Source of the DNA: an uncultured Pelagibacteraceae bacterium
Lineage (GTDB): Bacteria > Pseudomonadota > Alphaproteobacteria > Pelagibacterales > Pelagibacteraceae
Assembly (NCBI GenBank): GCA_902582165.1
Contig: CACHQZ010000001.1
Coordinates: 208,659 to 272,658, forward strand
DNA: 64,000 bases
Direction of reading: 5' to 3'
The stretch's first letter is position 1. Each line of letters begins with the position of its first letter. Position numbers and translations under genes: made by a program. Shown here one piece after another: positions 56,843 through 64,000 of this stretch. The notes under the pieces were generated by a model. The model had not been told where the DNA came from. It did not search any database and was given only the letters and a program-made list of their open reading frames with translations.

Positions 56843-57786
56843 TAATTGAGTTCTTTCGGCAATTTAAATACAACCTTTTCTTCCGCAACTGTTACTTCTT
56901 CGATAGAAACATTCCTATCTTTTCTTAAACTGTTCAATAAAGTTTGAACAAGTTTTTCCGGTGCAGACGCTCCAGAAGATATTCCGATAATTTCAGAATT
57001 TTTTATTTCGTTAAAAGGAATTTCTTTTTCAGAATGCATCAAATGAGAATTATTACAACCTGCTTTTTTTGCAACTTCAACTAATCTGACAGAATTAGAA
57101 GAGTTACGACTACCCACTACAAAAAACATATCACATTTGGAAGCTATCTTTTTTACTGCAGACTGTCTGTTAGTAGTTGCGTAACATATATCTTCTTTAA
57201 TAGGGCCTTTAATTTTCGGAAACTTTTTTTTAAGAGCTTCAATTATTTCAGTTGTATCATCTACAGACAGTGTTGTTTGAGTAATATATGCTAGAGGTTT
57301 TTTAAAATCTTTTTCTTGTAGCAGATCAACATCATTTTTAGTCTCGATTAGTTTAATTGATCCGTTTGGAAGCTGACCCATTGTTCCAATAACTTCAGGA
57401 TGATTTTTATGTCCGATTAATAGTATATCGAAACCATTTTTATTTAATTGTTCCGACTCTCTGTGAACCTTTGAAACTAATGGACATGTTGCATCTACAA
57501 AGGATAAATTTTTTAATTTAGCCTCTTCTGGTACTGACTTTGGCACTCCATGAGCTGAGAAAATTACAGGTCTACTCGCGTCATGTATATCAGATAATTC
57601 ATCGACAAAAATTGCACCTTTTTCTTTTAACTCTTCAACAACCTGCTTATTATGAACTATTTCATGACGAACATATACCGGAGCCCCAAACTTGCTGATA
57701 GATTTTTCAACTATTTCAATTGCTCTTTTAACACCAGCACAAAATCCTCTAGGTGACGCTAAATAAATTTTAAGTTCTTTTTTCAT
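56842..57786 (-). CDS. ispH: 4-hydroxy-3-methylbut-2-enyl diphosphate reductase
   Basis: Last step of the MEP isoprenoid pathway, giving IPP and DMAPP. The 314-residue protein has three iron-sulfur cysteines: C16 in SPRGFCAGVKRAIE, one in DATCPLVSKVHRE and one in DICYATTNRQ. VVGSRNSSNSVRL and ISSGASAPE are family motifs. It overlaps the blh gene by 17 bases, so the isoprenoid precursor step is made with the carotenoid genes that consume it. Confidence 0.96.
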   Translation of the reverse strand: MKKELKIYLASPRGFCAGVKRAIEIVEKSISKFGAPVYVRHEIVHNKQVVEELKEKGAIFVDELSDIHDASRPVIFSAHGVPKSVPEEAKLKNLSFVDATCPLVSKVHRESEQLNKNGFDILLIGHKNHPEVIGTMGQLPNGSIKLIETKNDVDLLQEKDFKKPLAYITQTTLSVDDTTEIIEALKKKFPKIKGPIKEDICYATTNRQSAVKKIASKCDMFFVVGSRNSSNSVRLVEVAKKAGCNNSHLMHSEKEIPFNEIKNSEIIGISSGASAPEKLVQTLLNSLRKDRNVSIEEVTVAEEKVVFKLPKELN

Positions 57787-58675
57787 TTTTTTCTAAAAGG
57801 TATTCTAACAATATATGCGGAAAAGTAAGTGACGCCAAACCAATAAATATTACCTTGTAAATAGCCTCATCAAGCTTATAAAAGTTATTTAAAAAATAAA
57901 TTGCAAATAAAAATATTACTGCAGTTACTAAAGTTAAAGGACTAGCTTTAATTATAAATTTTTTAAGTCCCAGTTTGAAAGATCTATCCAACTTAAAAAT
58001 AAGAGTAATCGAATGCCTAATTGAATGAAGAAAACAAAAATAAAGAGTGAAAGCTAAAATAGGTGATAAAAAAAGATTTAGTATTATTAAAGAAAAGAAG
58101 TCCATGATCATTATACCTTTTAGATTTGTGCTTTCTTTTTTTGAAATATACATAGATGATAAAAAACCAAGACATAACATCCCAATTAAAAATTCATCAC
58201 TAAATAATCCTACCTCAAAAACTTTAAAATTTAGAATCCTAAATATTTCATTGGTTTCCTCTCTATTTAATAATAGTGGGGCCATAATTACTGTTGATCC
58301 TTTTAAGAAGAATAAACACTCAGATATTAAAAACTTTTTTCTAAAAAAAAATACTGTATCTTCTTTTCCAAAATGGTAGGCGGCCACAATCAAAAATAGT
58401 AATAAAATTGTATTAGGAAATATCAGCCAGAAAATTATTATCAATGATGAAATTAATACATAGGCAAGATAGAAGGATATAGTTTGTTTGTATCCAAATA
58501 ATTTTAAAAGCTTTTTTCCTTTGATATCATCTAATGCACCGTGAGAAATCCCCAATATTAAAATTAAAAACAAGCAAAATATAACTGGTTCAAAATTTAG
58601 CATTGAATAAAGAGGACTTATCAAAATACAAAAATTAAAAAATATAATTGAGTGCTTAAAGTTAATATTTTCCAT
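57770..58675 (-). CDS. blh: Beta-carotene 15,15'-dioxygenase, Brp/Blh family
   Basis: Cleaves beta-carotene into two molecules of retinal, the chromophore of proteorhodopsin. The 301-residue integral membrane protein has eight or so helices. The family histidines are in GISHGALDDIKG near residues 42-53, AAYHFGKEDT near 97-106 and FCFLHSIRHSI near 217-227. It follows crtY with a one-base overlap and ends inside ispH. A rhodopsin gene is not in the window. Confidence 0.93.
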   Translation of the reverse strand: MENINFKHSIIFFNFCILISPLYSMLNFEPVIFCLFLILILGISHGALDDIKGKKLLKLFGYKQTISFYLAYVLISSLIIIFWLIFPNTILLLFLIVAAYHFGKEDTVFFFRKKFLISECLFFLKGSTVIMAPLLLNREETNEIFRILNFKVFEVGLFSDEFLIGMLCLGFLSSMYISKKESTNLKGIMIMDFFSLIILNLFLSPILAFTLYFCFLHSIRHSITLIFKLDRSFKLGLKKFIIKASPLTLVTAVIFLFAIYFLNNFYKLDEAIYKVIFIGLASLTFPHILLEYLLEKNEKRT

Positions 58676-59742
58676 TAATTAAACAATGCTTTTAAAAAAA
58701 TTAATTTTGGCATTTTGCTAATAATATTTATGTCTTCAATAATATTACTTTTATTTGATAAAAATTTTATAATTGTATTAGAAGAAGTTTTAAACATATT
58801 ATAAAAAATTGTAGGCATCTTTTCGGGATGTTTTTTTAATACTCTTAGAAATACTTTATCTAAAAATTGATATTTTTTTCCTAAGGAGAATATTTTTGCT
58901 TTATTAATATTGTCAATGTTTTTCACAATATAACGACTATGTTCTTGAATGTTCAAAAAAGTGTAACCTGTACTTAAACGAGTCATCCCTCCAGCTGATC
59001 CAATATTAATTATTTTATTATTTTTTTTAAATGACGGAGAAAAGAGTGGTATAGCTCCTTTTTCTGTAAAATTTATTTTATAGTTTTTTATACCTAGGTT
59101 ATTCTCAATATAATTTTCTAACTGAAGATCATAATCTCTGAGGCTCTTATCCTCTAAATTTGATAGCCAAGTAGTTTCAATCAAAGCTTTATTTTTGCTG
59201 AATGGCAAGGTGTAGAAAAAATGTACATCTTCTCTCTGATCACAATTAAAATCCATTAAGTTTATAATTTCTTCATCGAATATGTTCTTAGGTGTCTCTA
59301 TCTCGATACCTTGAAAGTGTTGCCATAACTCAGTCTTATCAAATTTTTTTTCAAAAATACTATTAAAAATTATTGAATTTTCTGAATTGACTTCGTTCAG
59401 ATTTTTGAAAAAAATAATATTAGAATTTGTGGAGAGTTTAGAATTTATCTTTTTATAAAACTTTCCACTATCGATACTTTGGTAAGGAAATTTTTTATTT
59501 GTTAATTCATTAGAGTTTTCAGTAGTATTAATTGTAAAATTATTCCAACTTTTAATTACACAATCTTCAAAATTATGATCAAATACTTTCCAGAATGACC
59601 AGGTTTTGTCTCTCTTATATTCTTCACGGGTTTCAATTATTGCTAAAGTTTTCTCCTTTAATTTATCATTTATTTCAAGCTCATAGGCCAAAGATAAACC
59701 CGCGCACCCACCTCCTTTAATAATATAATCAAATTCTTTCAT
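58675..59742 (-). CDS. crtY: Lycopene beta-cyclase
   Basis: Closes both ends of lycopene to beta-carotene. The 355-residue flavoprotein has the N-terminal dinucleotide-binding KGGGCAGLSLAYELE, the WSFWKVFD motif seen in bacterial CrtY, FYTLPFSKNKALIETTWL and the IGSAGGMTRLSTGYTFLN block. It overlaps crtB by 14 bases and blh by one. The order crtI-crtB-crtY-blh gives a full path from GGPP to retinal. Confidence 0.93.
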   Translation of the reverse strand: MKEFDYIIKGGGCAGLSLAYELEINDKLKEKTLAIIETREEYKRDKTWSFWKVFDHNFEDCVIKSWNNFTINTTENSNELTNKKFPYQSIDSGKFYKKINSKLSTNSNIIFFKNLNEVNSENSIIFNSIFEKKFDKTELWQHFQGIEIETPKNIFDEEIINLMDFNCDQREDVHFFYTLPFSKNKALIETTWLSNLEDKSLRDYDLQLENYIENNLGIKNYKINFTEKGAIPLFSPSFKKNNKIINIGSAGGMTRLSTGYTFLNIQEHSRYIVKNIDNINKAKIFSLGKKYQFLDKVFLRVLKKHPEKMPTIFYNMFKTSSNTIIKFLSNKSNIIEDINIISKMPKLIFLKALFN

Positions 59743-60577
59743 TCAAATTAATCTCTTGCTCTAAAATATTATGATTTAATTGATTATCGTAATTTAAATT
59801 TTTTATGAATAATAATTTAACAAAGTCAACAACAGATAAAATAGTCTGAATGACCTTTTCCAATACTGGGACATAGATTTTACCTGCGTTATTATAATTA
59901 TCTATGTTATTTTGTTTTAGAATATAGTCACCTATTTTTCTATAAACTCTTCTAGCAACAATAACTGAAAATCTAGATTTAACTGGTATACTGCTGATAG
60001 ATGTAAATGATCTTTCATAAAATACTTGAGACTCATTTATAATAGCTCGAATTGATGAAAAATCGTGTTTTACATATTGTCTATTTCGCGCTTTATCTTC
60101 ACAAACATCTCTAGCAATATTAGTAAGCTGCATAGCTATACCAAGATCTATTGCACCTTTAAGAGCCTCTTTGTCTTTTACTTTCAAGATTTTTGACATC
60201 ATTAATCCAACCGTTCCGGCAACCCTATAAGAATAAACCAAAAGATCTTTTTTTGAATTAATCACTACTTTTTCCTCTAAGTCTGTCTCAACTCCATCAA
60301 ATAAATCTATTATTATTTGTTTAGAAATACTTTCACTATCAATAATTGACAACATATCTTTTATAATTCGATTGTTAAGATTTTTATTCTCAAAATCCTT
60401 TTTAAATTTTAAGAAAATTTCTCTCTTCGAACTAAGATCATTATTATCATCAACTATATCATCTAAGGTTCTACAGAAATTATATAAAGATGAGCATTTA
60501 TTCAAAATATTCCTAGATAGAAAAAAGCTCGCCCAATAAAATGATTTAGCATGTTTTTTTAATAAATTATTTTTCAT
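59729..60577 (-). CDS. crtB: Phytoene synthase
   Basis: Joins two GGPP to phytoene. The 282-residue protein has the first aspartate-rich region in YNFCRTLDDIVDDN and the second in QLTNIARDVCEDKARNRQY. SFYWASFFL starts the family. No GGPP synthase (crtE) is adjacent, so GGPP must come from elsewhere in the genome. It overlaps crtI by one base and crtY by 14 bases. Confidence 0.95.
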   Translation of the reverse strand: MKNNLLKKHAKSFYWASFFLSRNILNKCSSLYNFCRTLDDIVDDNNDLSSKREIFLKFKKDFENKNLNNRIIKDMLSIIDSESISKQIIIDLFDGVETDLEEKVVINSKKDLLVYSYRVAGTVGLMMSKILKVKDKEALKGAIDLGIAMQLTNIARDVCEDKARNRQYVKHDFSSIRAIINESQVFYERSFTSISSIPVKSRFSVIVARRVYRKIGDYILKQNNIDNYNNAGKIYVPVLEKVIQTILSVVDFVKLLFIKNLNYDNQLNHNILEQEINLNERI

Positions 60578-62043
60578 TAAAATAATTTGTCCAAAACCTT
60601 TGCCGATGAAAGAACACCGGGCATTCCAGCGCCCGGGTGTGTTCCTGCGCCAACAAAGTATAAGTTTTTATATATTTCAGATTGATTATGAAATCTAAAA
60701 TAAGCAGATTGAGAAAATTTTGGTTGAATTGAAAATCCAGATCCATAAAGAGTAGCTAGATCTATTTCGAAGTAATCAGGCGTTAAATAAAAATCACTTA
60801 CCACATTGTCTTTAATACCAGGCAGAATAGTTTTATCCATTTTATCTAAAACTAAATCTTTAAATTTATCACCCTCTTCAATCCAATTAACTTTAGACAA
60901 ATTGTTTGGGACTGGAACTAATACATAAAAAGCATCTTGTCCTTCTGGAGCCATATTAGGATCTGTTGCAGATGGTCGATGTAAATAATAACTTATGTCA
61001 TCAGAAAGTATTTTCTTTTCAAAGATTTTATCAAGATGTTTTTCATAAGTCTCTCCAAAATAAATTGTGTGATGAGCAACATCTCTATATTTTTTTTTAG
61101 AGCCAAAATAATAAACAAATAATCCCATTGAATAATCCATCCGTTTAATTTTTTGTTTAAATAAAAAGCCATAATCCTCTTTTGATTTTATTAAGTTATT
61201 GTAAACATTTGGGGGATCGGAGTTACAAATTAAATAATCGCTATTTATTATTTTTGAATTATTTATTTTAACGCCCTTAACTTTTTTATTTTCTGTAAGT
61301 ATTTCTGTAACTTCGGCATTTTTTATAATTTTAATATTTTCCTCAATCATAAGTTTTTCCAAAGCTTTAACTACACTGCCTGTTCCTCCCATTGAATAAT
61401 GAATACCCCATTTTTTTTCTAAAAATAAAATTAACGTATATATCGAAGTAGTGCTAAAAGGATTTCCACCCACTAAAAGAGGGTGCATACTAAATACTCT
61501 TCTTAATTTTTCATTAGAGATATAGTTCGATACTAAACCATAGACTGACTTATAACTTTTTAATTTCAATAAAGATGGAATTTGTTTCATCATAAAGACT
61601 AAATTATTAAAAGGTTTGTCAGATAAATCTGTAAAACCTTTCTCAAAGATTTTTTCAGTAAAGTTAACTAGATTTTTATATCCCTCGTAATCATTAGAGT
61701 TAAATCTTTTTACTTGTTCTTCCATAGATTTATCATCCCCATTGTAATCGAATGTATCCCCGTTACTGAATACAAATCTGTACCATAAATCTAAAGGAAC
61801 TATTTCTACATAATTAGAAATATTTTTATTAAATAGTGAAAACAATTCTTCAAATAGATATGGAGCAGTTATTACAGTTGGACCGCCATCATAAATAAAC
61901 TGATCTTTTTTAAAAACTCTTGCTCGACCACCTAGATCAGGATGCTTTTCTACTAAAGTAACTTTATGGCCTTTAGCTTTTAATCTTAAAGCGGCAGCCA
62001 ATCCTCCAAAACCCGAACCAATAACAATTGTTTTTTTTGCCAT
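60577..62043 (-). CDS. crtI: Phytoene desaturase
   Basis: Four-step desaturase giving lycopene. The 488-residue flavoprotein starts with the FAD motif VIGSGFGGLAAALRLKAKGH near residues 7-26. It contains YDGGPTVITAPYLFEELF. The C-terminal bacterial-type signature is FVGAGTHPGAGMPGVLSSAKV. It begins 16 bases after the ATP synthase b subunit gene, with no terminator visible between them. Confidence 0.96.
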   Translation of the reverse strand: MAKKTIVIGSGFGGLAAALRLKAKGHKVTLVEKHPDLGGRARVFKKDQFIYDGGPTVITAPYLFEELFSLFNKNISNYVEIVPLDLWYRFVFSNGDTFDYNGDDKSMEEQVKRFNSNDYEGYKNLVNFTEKIFEKGFTDLSDKPFNNLVFMMKQIPSLLKLKSYKSVYGLVSNYISNEKLRRVFSMHPLLVGGNPFSTTSIYTLILFLEKKWGIHYSMGGTGSVVKALEKLMIEENIKIIKNAEVTEILTENKKVKGVKINNSKIINSDYLICNSDPPNVYNNLIKSKEDYGFLFKQKIKRMDYSMGLFVYYFGSKKKYRDVAHHTIYFGETYEKHLDKIFEKKILSDDISYYLHRPSATDPNMAPEGQDAFYVLVPVPNNLSKVNWIEEGDKFKDLVLDKMDKTILPGIKDNVVSDFYLTPDYFEIDLATLYGSGFSIQPKFSQSAYFRFHNQSEIYKNLYFVGAGTHPGAGMPGVLSSAKVLDKLF

Positions 62044-62059
62044 ATATTAATGGCCTATT

Positions 62060-62557
62060 CTAACTAGATTTCTTCTTAAGTGCTAATTTTGTTTCCTCGA
62101 TGCTAGAGGTATAAATTTTATCTAATTTGCTTTTATCCAGTGAGTTTTTAATCAATTTTTCCACTGACTCTATGGCTATTTTCACTGATGCGTTTTTAAT
62201 ATCCTTTTCAGCCTGATTTTTAAGCTGTCTAATTCTCTCTTCAGCATTTTTTTTCCTATTTTCCATTAAATCATGAAACTCTTTATTAACTCTAATGACA
62301 TTTTTTTCTGCTTCTTCGCTAGCTTTACCTATCATTTCTCTTACCTCATTTTTTGAATTACTGATTTTTTTTTCATGTTCACTTAAAATATTCTTAGCCT
62401 CCTCTTTGAGTTTTTCAGCCTCATTAATTTGATTCTTAATGTTTAAAATATTTTGTTCGAGAGCTTCTTTAATTTTTTGGGGAATCTTGAAATAAATCAG
62501 TATTCCTAAAAAAATGAAGAAAGAAACAGTTACCCAAAAGGTTGCATCATTTATCAT
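62060..62557 (-). CDS. atpF: ATP synthase F0 subunit b
   Basis: Peripheral stalk subunit. The 165-residue protein has one N-terminal helix (WVTVSFFIFLGILIYF) and a long charged coiled coil that holds the F1 stator. It is preceded by the b' gene with a four-base overlap. Having both b and b' is usual for alphaproteobacteria and phototrophs. The pair forms a heterodimer. Confidence 0.93.
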   Translation of the reverse strand: MINDATFWVTVSFFIFLGILIYFKIPQKIKEALEQNILNIKNQINEAEKLKEEAKNILSEHEKKISNSKNEVREMIGKASEEAEKNVIRVNKEFHDLMENRKKNAEERIRQLKNQAEKDIKNASVKIAIESVEKLIKNSLDKSKLDKIYTSSIEETKLALKKKSS

Positions 62558-63129
62558 AAGTATTTATTAATATTCTTTTTGGAAATATCATCAACTGTTG
62601 CTTTGATGCTGCTTTCATTAAGTTTATCGCCTGAGATATTTTCAATAATATTAGATACGATACCTCCTGAGATAATGTGAATAGAGGATATAGAATTTTT
62701 TTTAAGTTCTGAAATTTCTTTTTGTGCTTTTAAAATTTCTTTCTCTATTTCTTTTTCCATTGACTCCTTTTTTGATTGAATATCTTTATCTAAAGTACTT
62801 TTTGATTCAAAATGTATCTTTAAAACTTCTTTTTTAGCGTTCTCCAAGATTAAATCATACTCTTTTAATTTCGCTTCAGACTCTTCTTTGAATTTATTTG
62901 CGTTTTCTAGGTCCTCTTTAATTTTATTTTCTCTATTATCCAAATTATCTTTAATTTTTGGTAAGTAAAATTTTGATATTGAGATATAAAGAATTGTAAA
63001 TACTAATACTAACCAAAATGCTTGAGATGCCCAATACGTTGGATCCAGCTGAGGCATCCCAGCCTCAGCTGCAAACAATTCAGTGTTTATAGCTACAAAC
63101 GCTATCAATAAACTTAGAAAACTTTTCAT
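62554..63129 (-). CDS. atpG: ATP synthase F0 subunit b'
   Basis: Second peripheral stalk subunit, 191 residues from the ATG at 63129. A longer TTG start at 63150 would overlap atpE and is less likely. The protein has an N-terminal hydrophobic, signal-like segment (FLSLLIAFVAINTELFAAEAG), then PQLDPTYWASQAFWLVLVF, the b' signature, and a long coiled coil. It starts 10 bases after the c subunit stop. Confidence 0.9.
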   Translation of the reverse strand: MKSFLSLLIAFVAINTELFAAEAGMPQLDPTYWASQAFWLVLVFTILYISISKFYLPKIKDNLDNRENKIKEDLENANKFKEESEAKLKEYDLILENAKKEVLKIHFESKSTLDKDIQSKKESMEKEIEKEILKAQKEISELKKNSISSIHIISGGIVSNIIENISGDKLNESSIKATVDDISKKNINKYL

Positions 63130-63139
63130 ATTTAATTTA

Positions 63140-63367
63140 CTAAAATGCAAATAAAATAATTAAAGCAACTACAAGTCCAAATAATCCAGTAGCTTCTGCC
63201 AAAGCAAATCCCAACAATAAGTTAGGGAATTGTTTCTGAGCTGCAGATGGATTTCTCATTGCTCCAGATAGGTAGTTACCGAATATAATTCCGATACCTA
63301 CGCCAGCTCCAGCTAATGCGATTGCAGCAAGACCTGCTCCAATCATTTTTGCCGCTTCTAACTCCAT
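63140..63367 (-). CDS. atpE: ATP synthase F0 subunit c
   Basis: The 75-residue ring subunit with two helices. The first is glycine-rich (GAGLAAIALAGAGVGIGIIFG), and the second carries the proton-binding glutamate in GFALAEATGLFG. The polar loop RNPSAAQKQ joins them. No sodium-type extra ligands are evident, so proton coupling is expected. A very strong ribosome site is present, fitting the high copy number of this subunit. Confidence 0.97.
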   Translation of the reverse strand: MELEAAKMIGAGLAAIALAGAGVGIGIIFGNYLSGAMRNPSAAQKQFPNLLLGFALAEATGLFGLVVALIILFAF

Positions 63368-63370
63368 TTT

Positions 63371-63377
63371 TCCTCCT
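63371..63377 (-). promoter_or_regulatory. atpE: Strong Shine-Dalgarno site of atpE
   Basis: AGGAGGA on the minus strand lies four bases before the atpE ATG. It is the best match to the anti-Shine-Dalgarno I noticed in the window, where most starts have none. It would raise c-subunit translation to ring stoichiometry. Confidence 0.7.
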
Positions 63378-63385
63378 TTTTTTAT

Positions 63386-64000
63386 TTAATGGTGTAAATT
63401 CAACGCATCATTCAAATAGATGCAAGTTAATATTGCAAAAACATATGCCTGTAAAAAAGCTACCAATATTTCTAAGCCAGTCAATGCTACCGAAAAGCTA
63501 AGCGGTAACCACCCGCCTAATATTCCTAAACTTACTACGAAACCTCCAAAAACTTTTAACATTGTGTGACCAGCCATCATATTTGCAAACAAACGTACTG
63601 ATAAACTTACAGGCCTACTCAAATAAGAAATAATCTCTATTATGGTGATTAGTGGTAAAAGAATTGCAGGAACACCACTTGGAATGAAAATATTTAAATA
63701 TTTAAAGCCGTGCTTAATAAATCCTATAATTGTTACGGTTACAAAAATAAATAATGCCATAATTAAAGTAACGATTATGTGACTAGTAACCGTAAAAGAA
63801 TATGGTAGCATTCCGACCATGTTACAAAATAAAACGAACATGAATAAACTAAAAATAAAAGGAAAATAAGGTTTAGCTTTTGATCCAGCAGTGTCACTTA
63901 TCATTTTTGCTACAAACGTATAAAACATTTCAGCAATTAGTTGAATTTTTCCAGGAATTATTTTTTTTTCTTTAGAACCTAAAAATAAAAACAAAAGAAT
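63386..64000 (-). CDS. atpB: ATP synthase F0 subunit a, 3' part
   Basis: Proton channel subunit a. The frame is open to the right edge of the window, so the N-terminus is missing; about 204 codons are visible. [21 protein letters not shown] carries the essential arginine, and [25 protein letters not shown] is the typical last helix and end. Apparent starts near the edge are not real starts because the frame continues beyond the window. It is followed 18 bases later by atpE. Confidence 0.96.
   Translation of the reverse strand: MLLFLFLGSKEKKIIPGKIQLIAEMFYTFVAKMISDTAGSKAKPYFPFIFSLFMFVLFCNMVGMLPYSFTVTSHIIVTLIMALFIFVTVTIIGFIKHGFKYLNIFIPSGVPAILLPLITIIEIISYLSRPVSLSVRLFANMMAGHTMLKVFGGFVVSLGILGGWLPLSFSVALTGLEILVAFLQAYVFAILTCIYLNDALNLHH

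Overview
The window is a very AT-rich, tightly packed bacterial segment: genes abut or overlap by 1-20 bases and no gene-free stretch exceeds about 300 bases. GcrA, a DUF2093 and a DUF3035 protein, membrane-anchored CycM, separate HisZ plus short-form HisG, a tRNA-His without G-1 and with A73, and ATP synthase b plus b' subunits all point to an alphaproteobacterium. With the small size, low GC and a retinal-synthesis operon, the best fit is a SAR11 (Pelagibacterales) marine genome. This is inferred from gene content, not from a database search.

Layout. 1-7.9 kb is a phosphorus module: the end of pstA, pstB, phoU, phoB, a SixA-like phosphatase, ppk and ppx, then an aquaporin-arsC pair that looks like arsenate detoxification. 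8-20 kb holds gcrA, an orphan ABC-2 permease with argD-argF, cycM, kdsB-pheA, SRP RNA-dnaX-ybaB-recR, malate synthase, and accA with an extra membrane tail. 20-23.7 kb holds cspA and tRNA-His-hisS-hisZ-hisG. 23.8-27.4 kb is the clear accessory island: two DNA methyltransferases and a convergent PD-(D/E)XK protein, read as a Type II restriction-modification system, flanked by GTTCATC direct repeats and with palindromes over both promoters. 27.5-38 kb holds groESL behind a sigma-32-like promoter, a HAD hydrolase, ribF-ileS-lspA-lipoprotein-pgi, rsmD and purD. 38-44 kb is the KDO/lipid A group (acyltransferase, lpxK, waaA, msbA-like) and ubiA. 44-47.3 kb is a run of small redox and detoxification proteins. 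47.4-55.5 kb holds rsmE and the cytochrome c oxidase operon running into thrC and a peroxiredoxin. 55.5-64 kb is one unbroken leftward run: ATP synthase F0 genes, then crtI-crtB-crtY-blh (retinal), ispH, thrB and rnhA.

How it works together. The genes describe an aerobic, membrane-energised heterotroph with high-affinity phosphate uptake, polyphosphate storage, a terminal oxidase, and retinal synthesis that would supply a proteorhodopsin encoded elsewhere. The most novel part is the restriction-modification island. Other points worth a second look are the arsenate module beside Pst, the ATP synthase-retinal gene run, the membrane-anchored AccA, the terminator inside the 3' end of hisG, and the lack of room for the glycine riboswitch known upstream of glcB in other SAR11.
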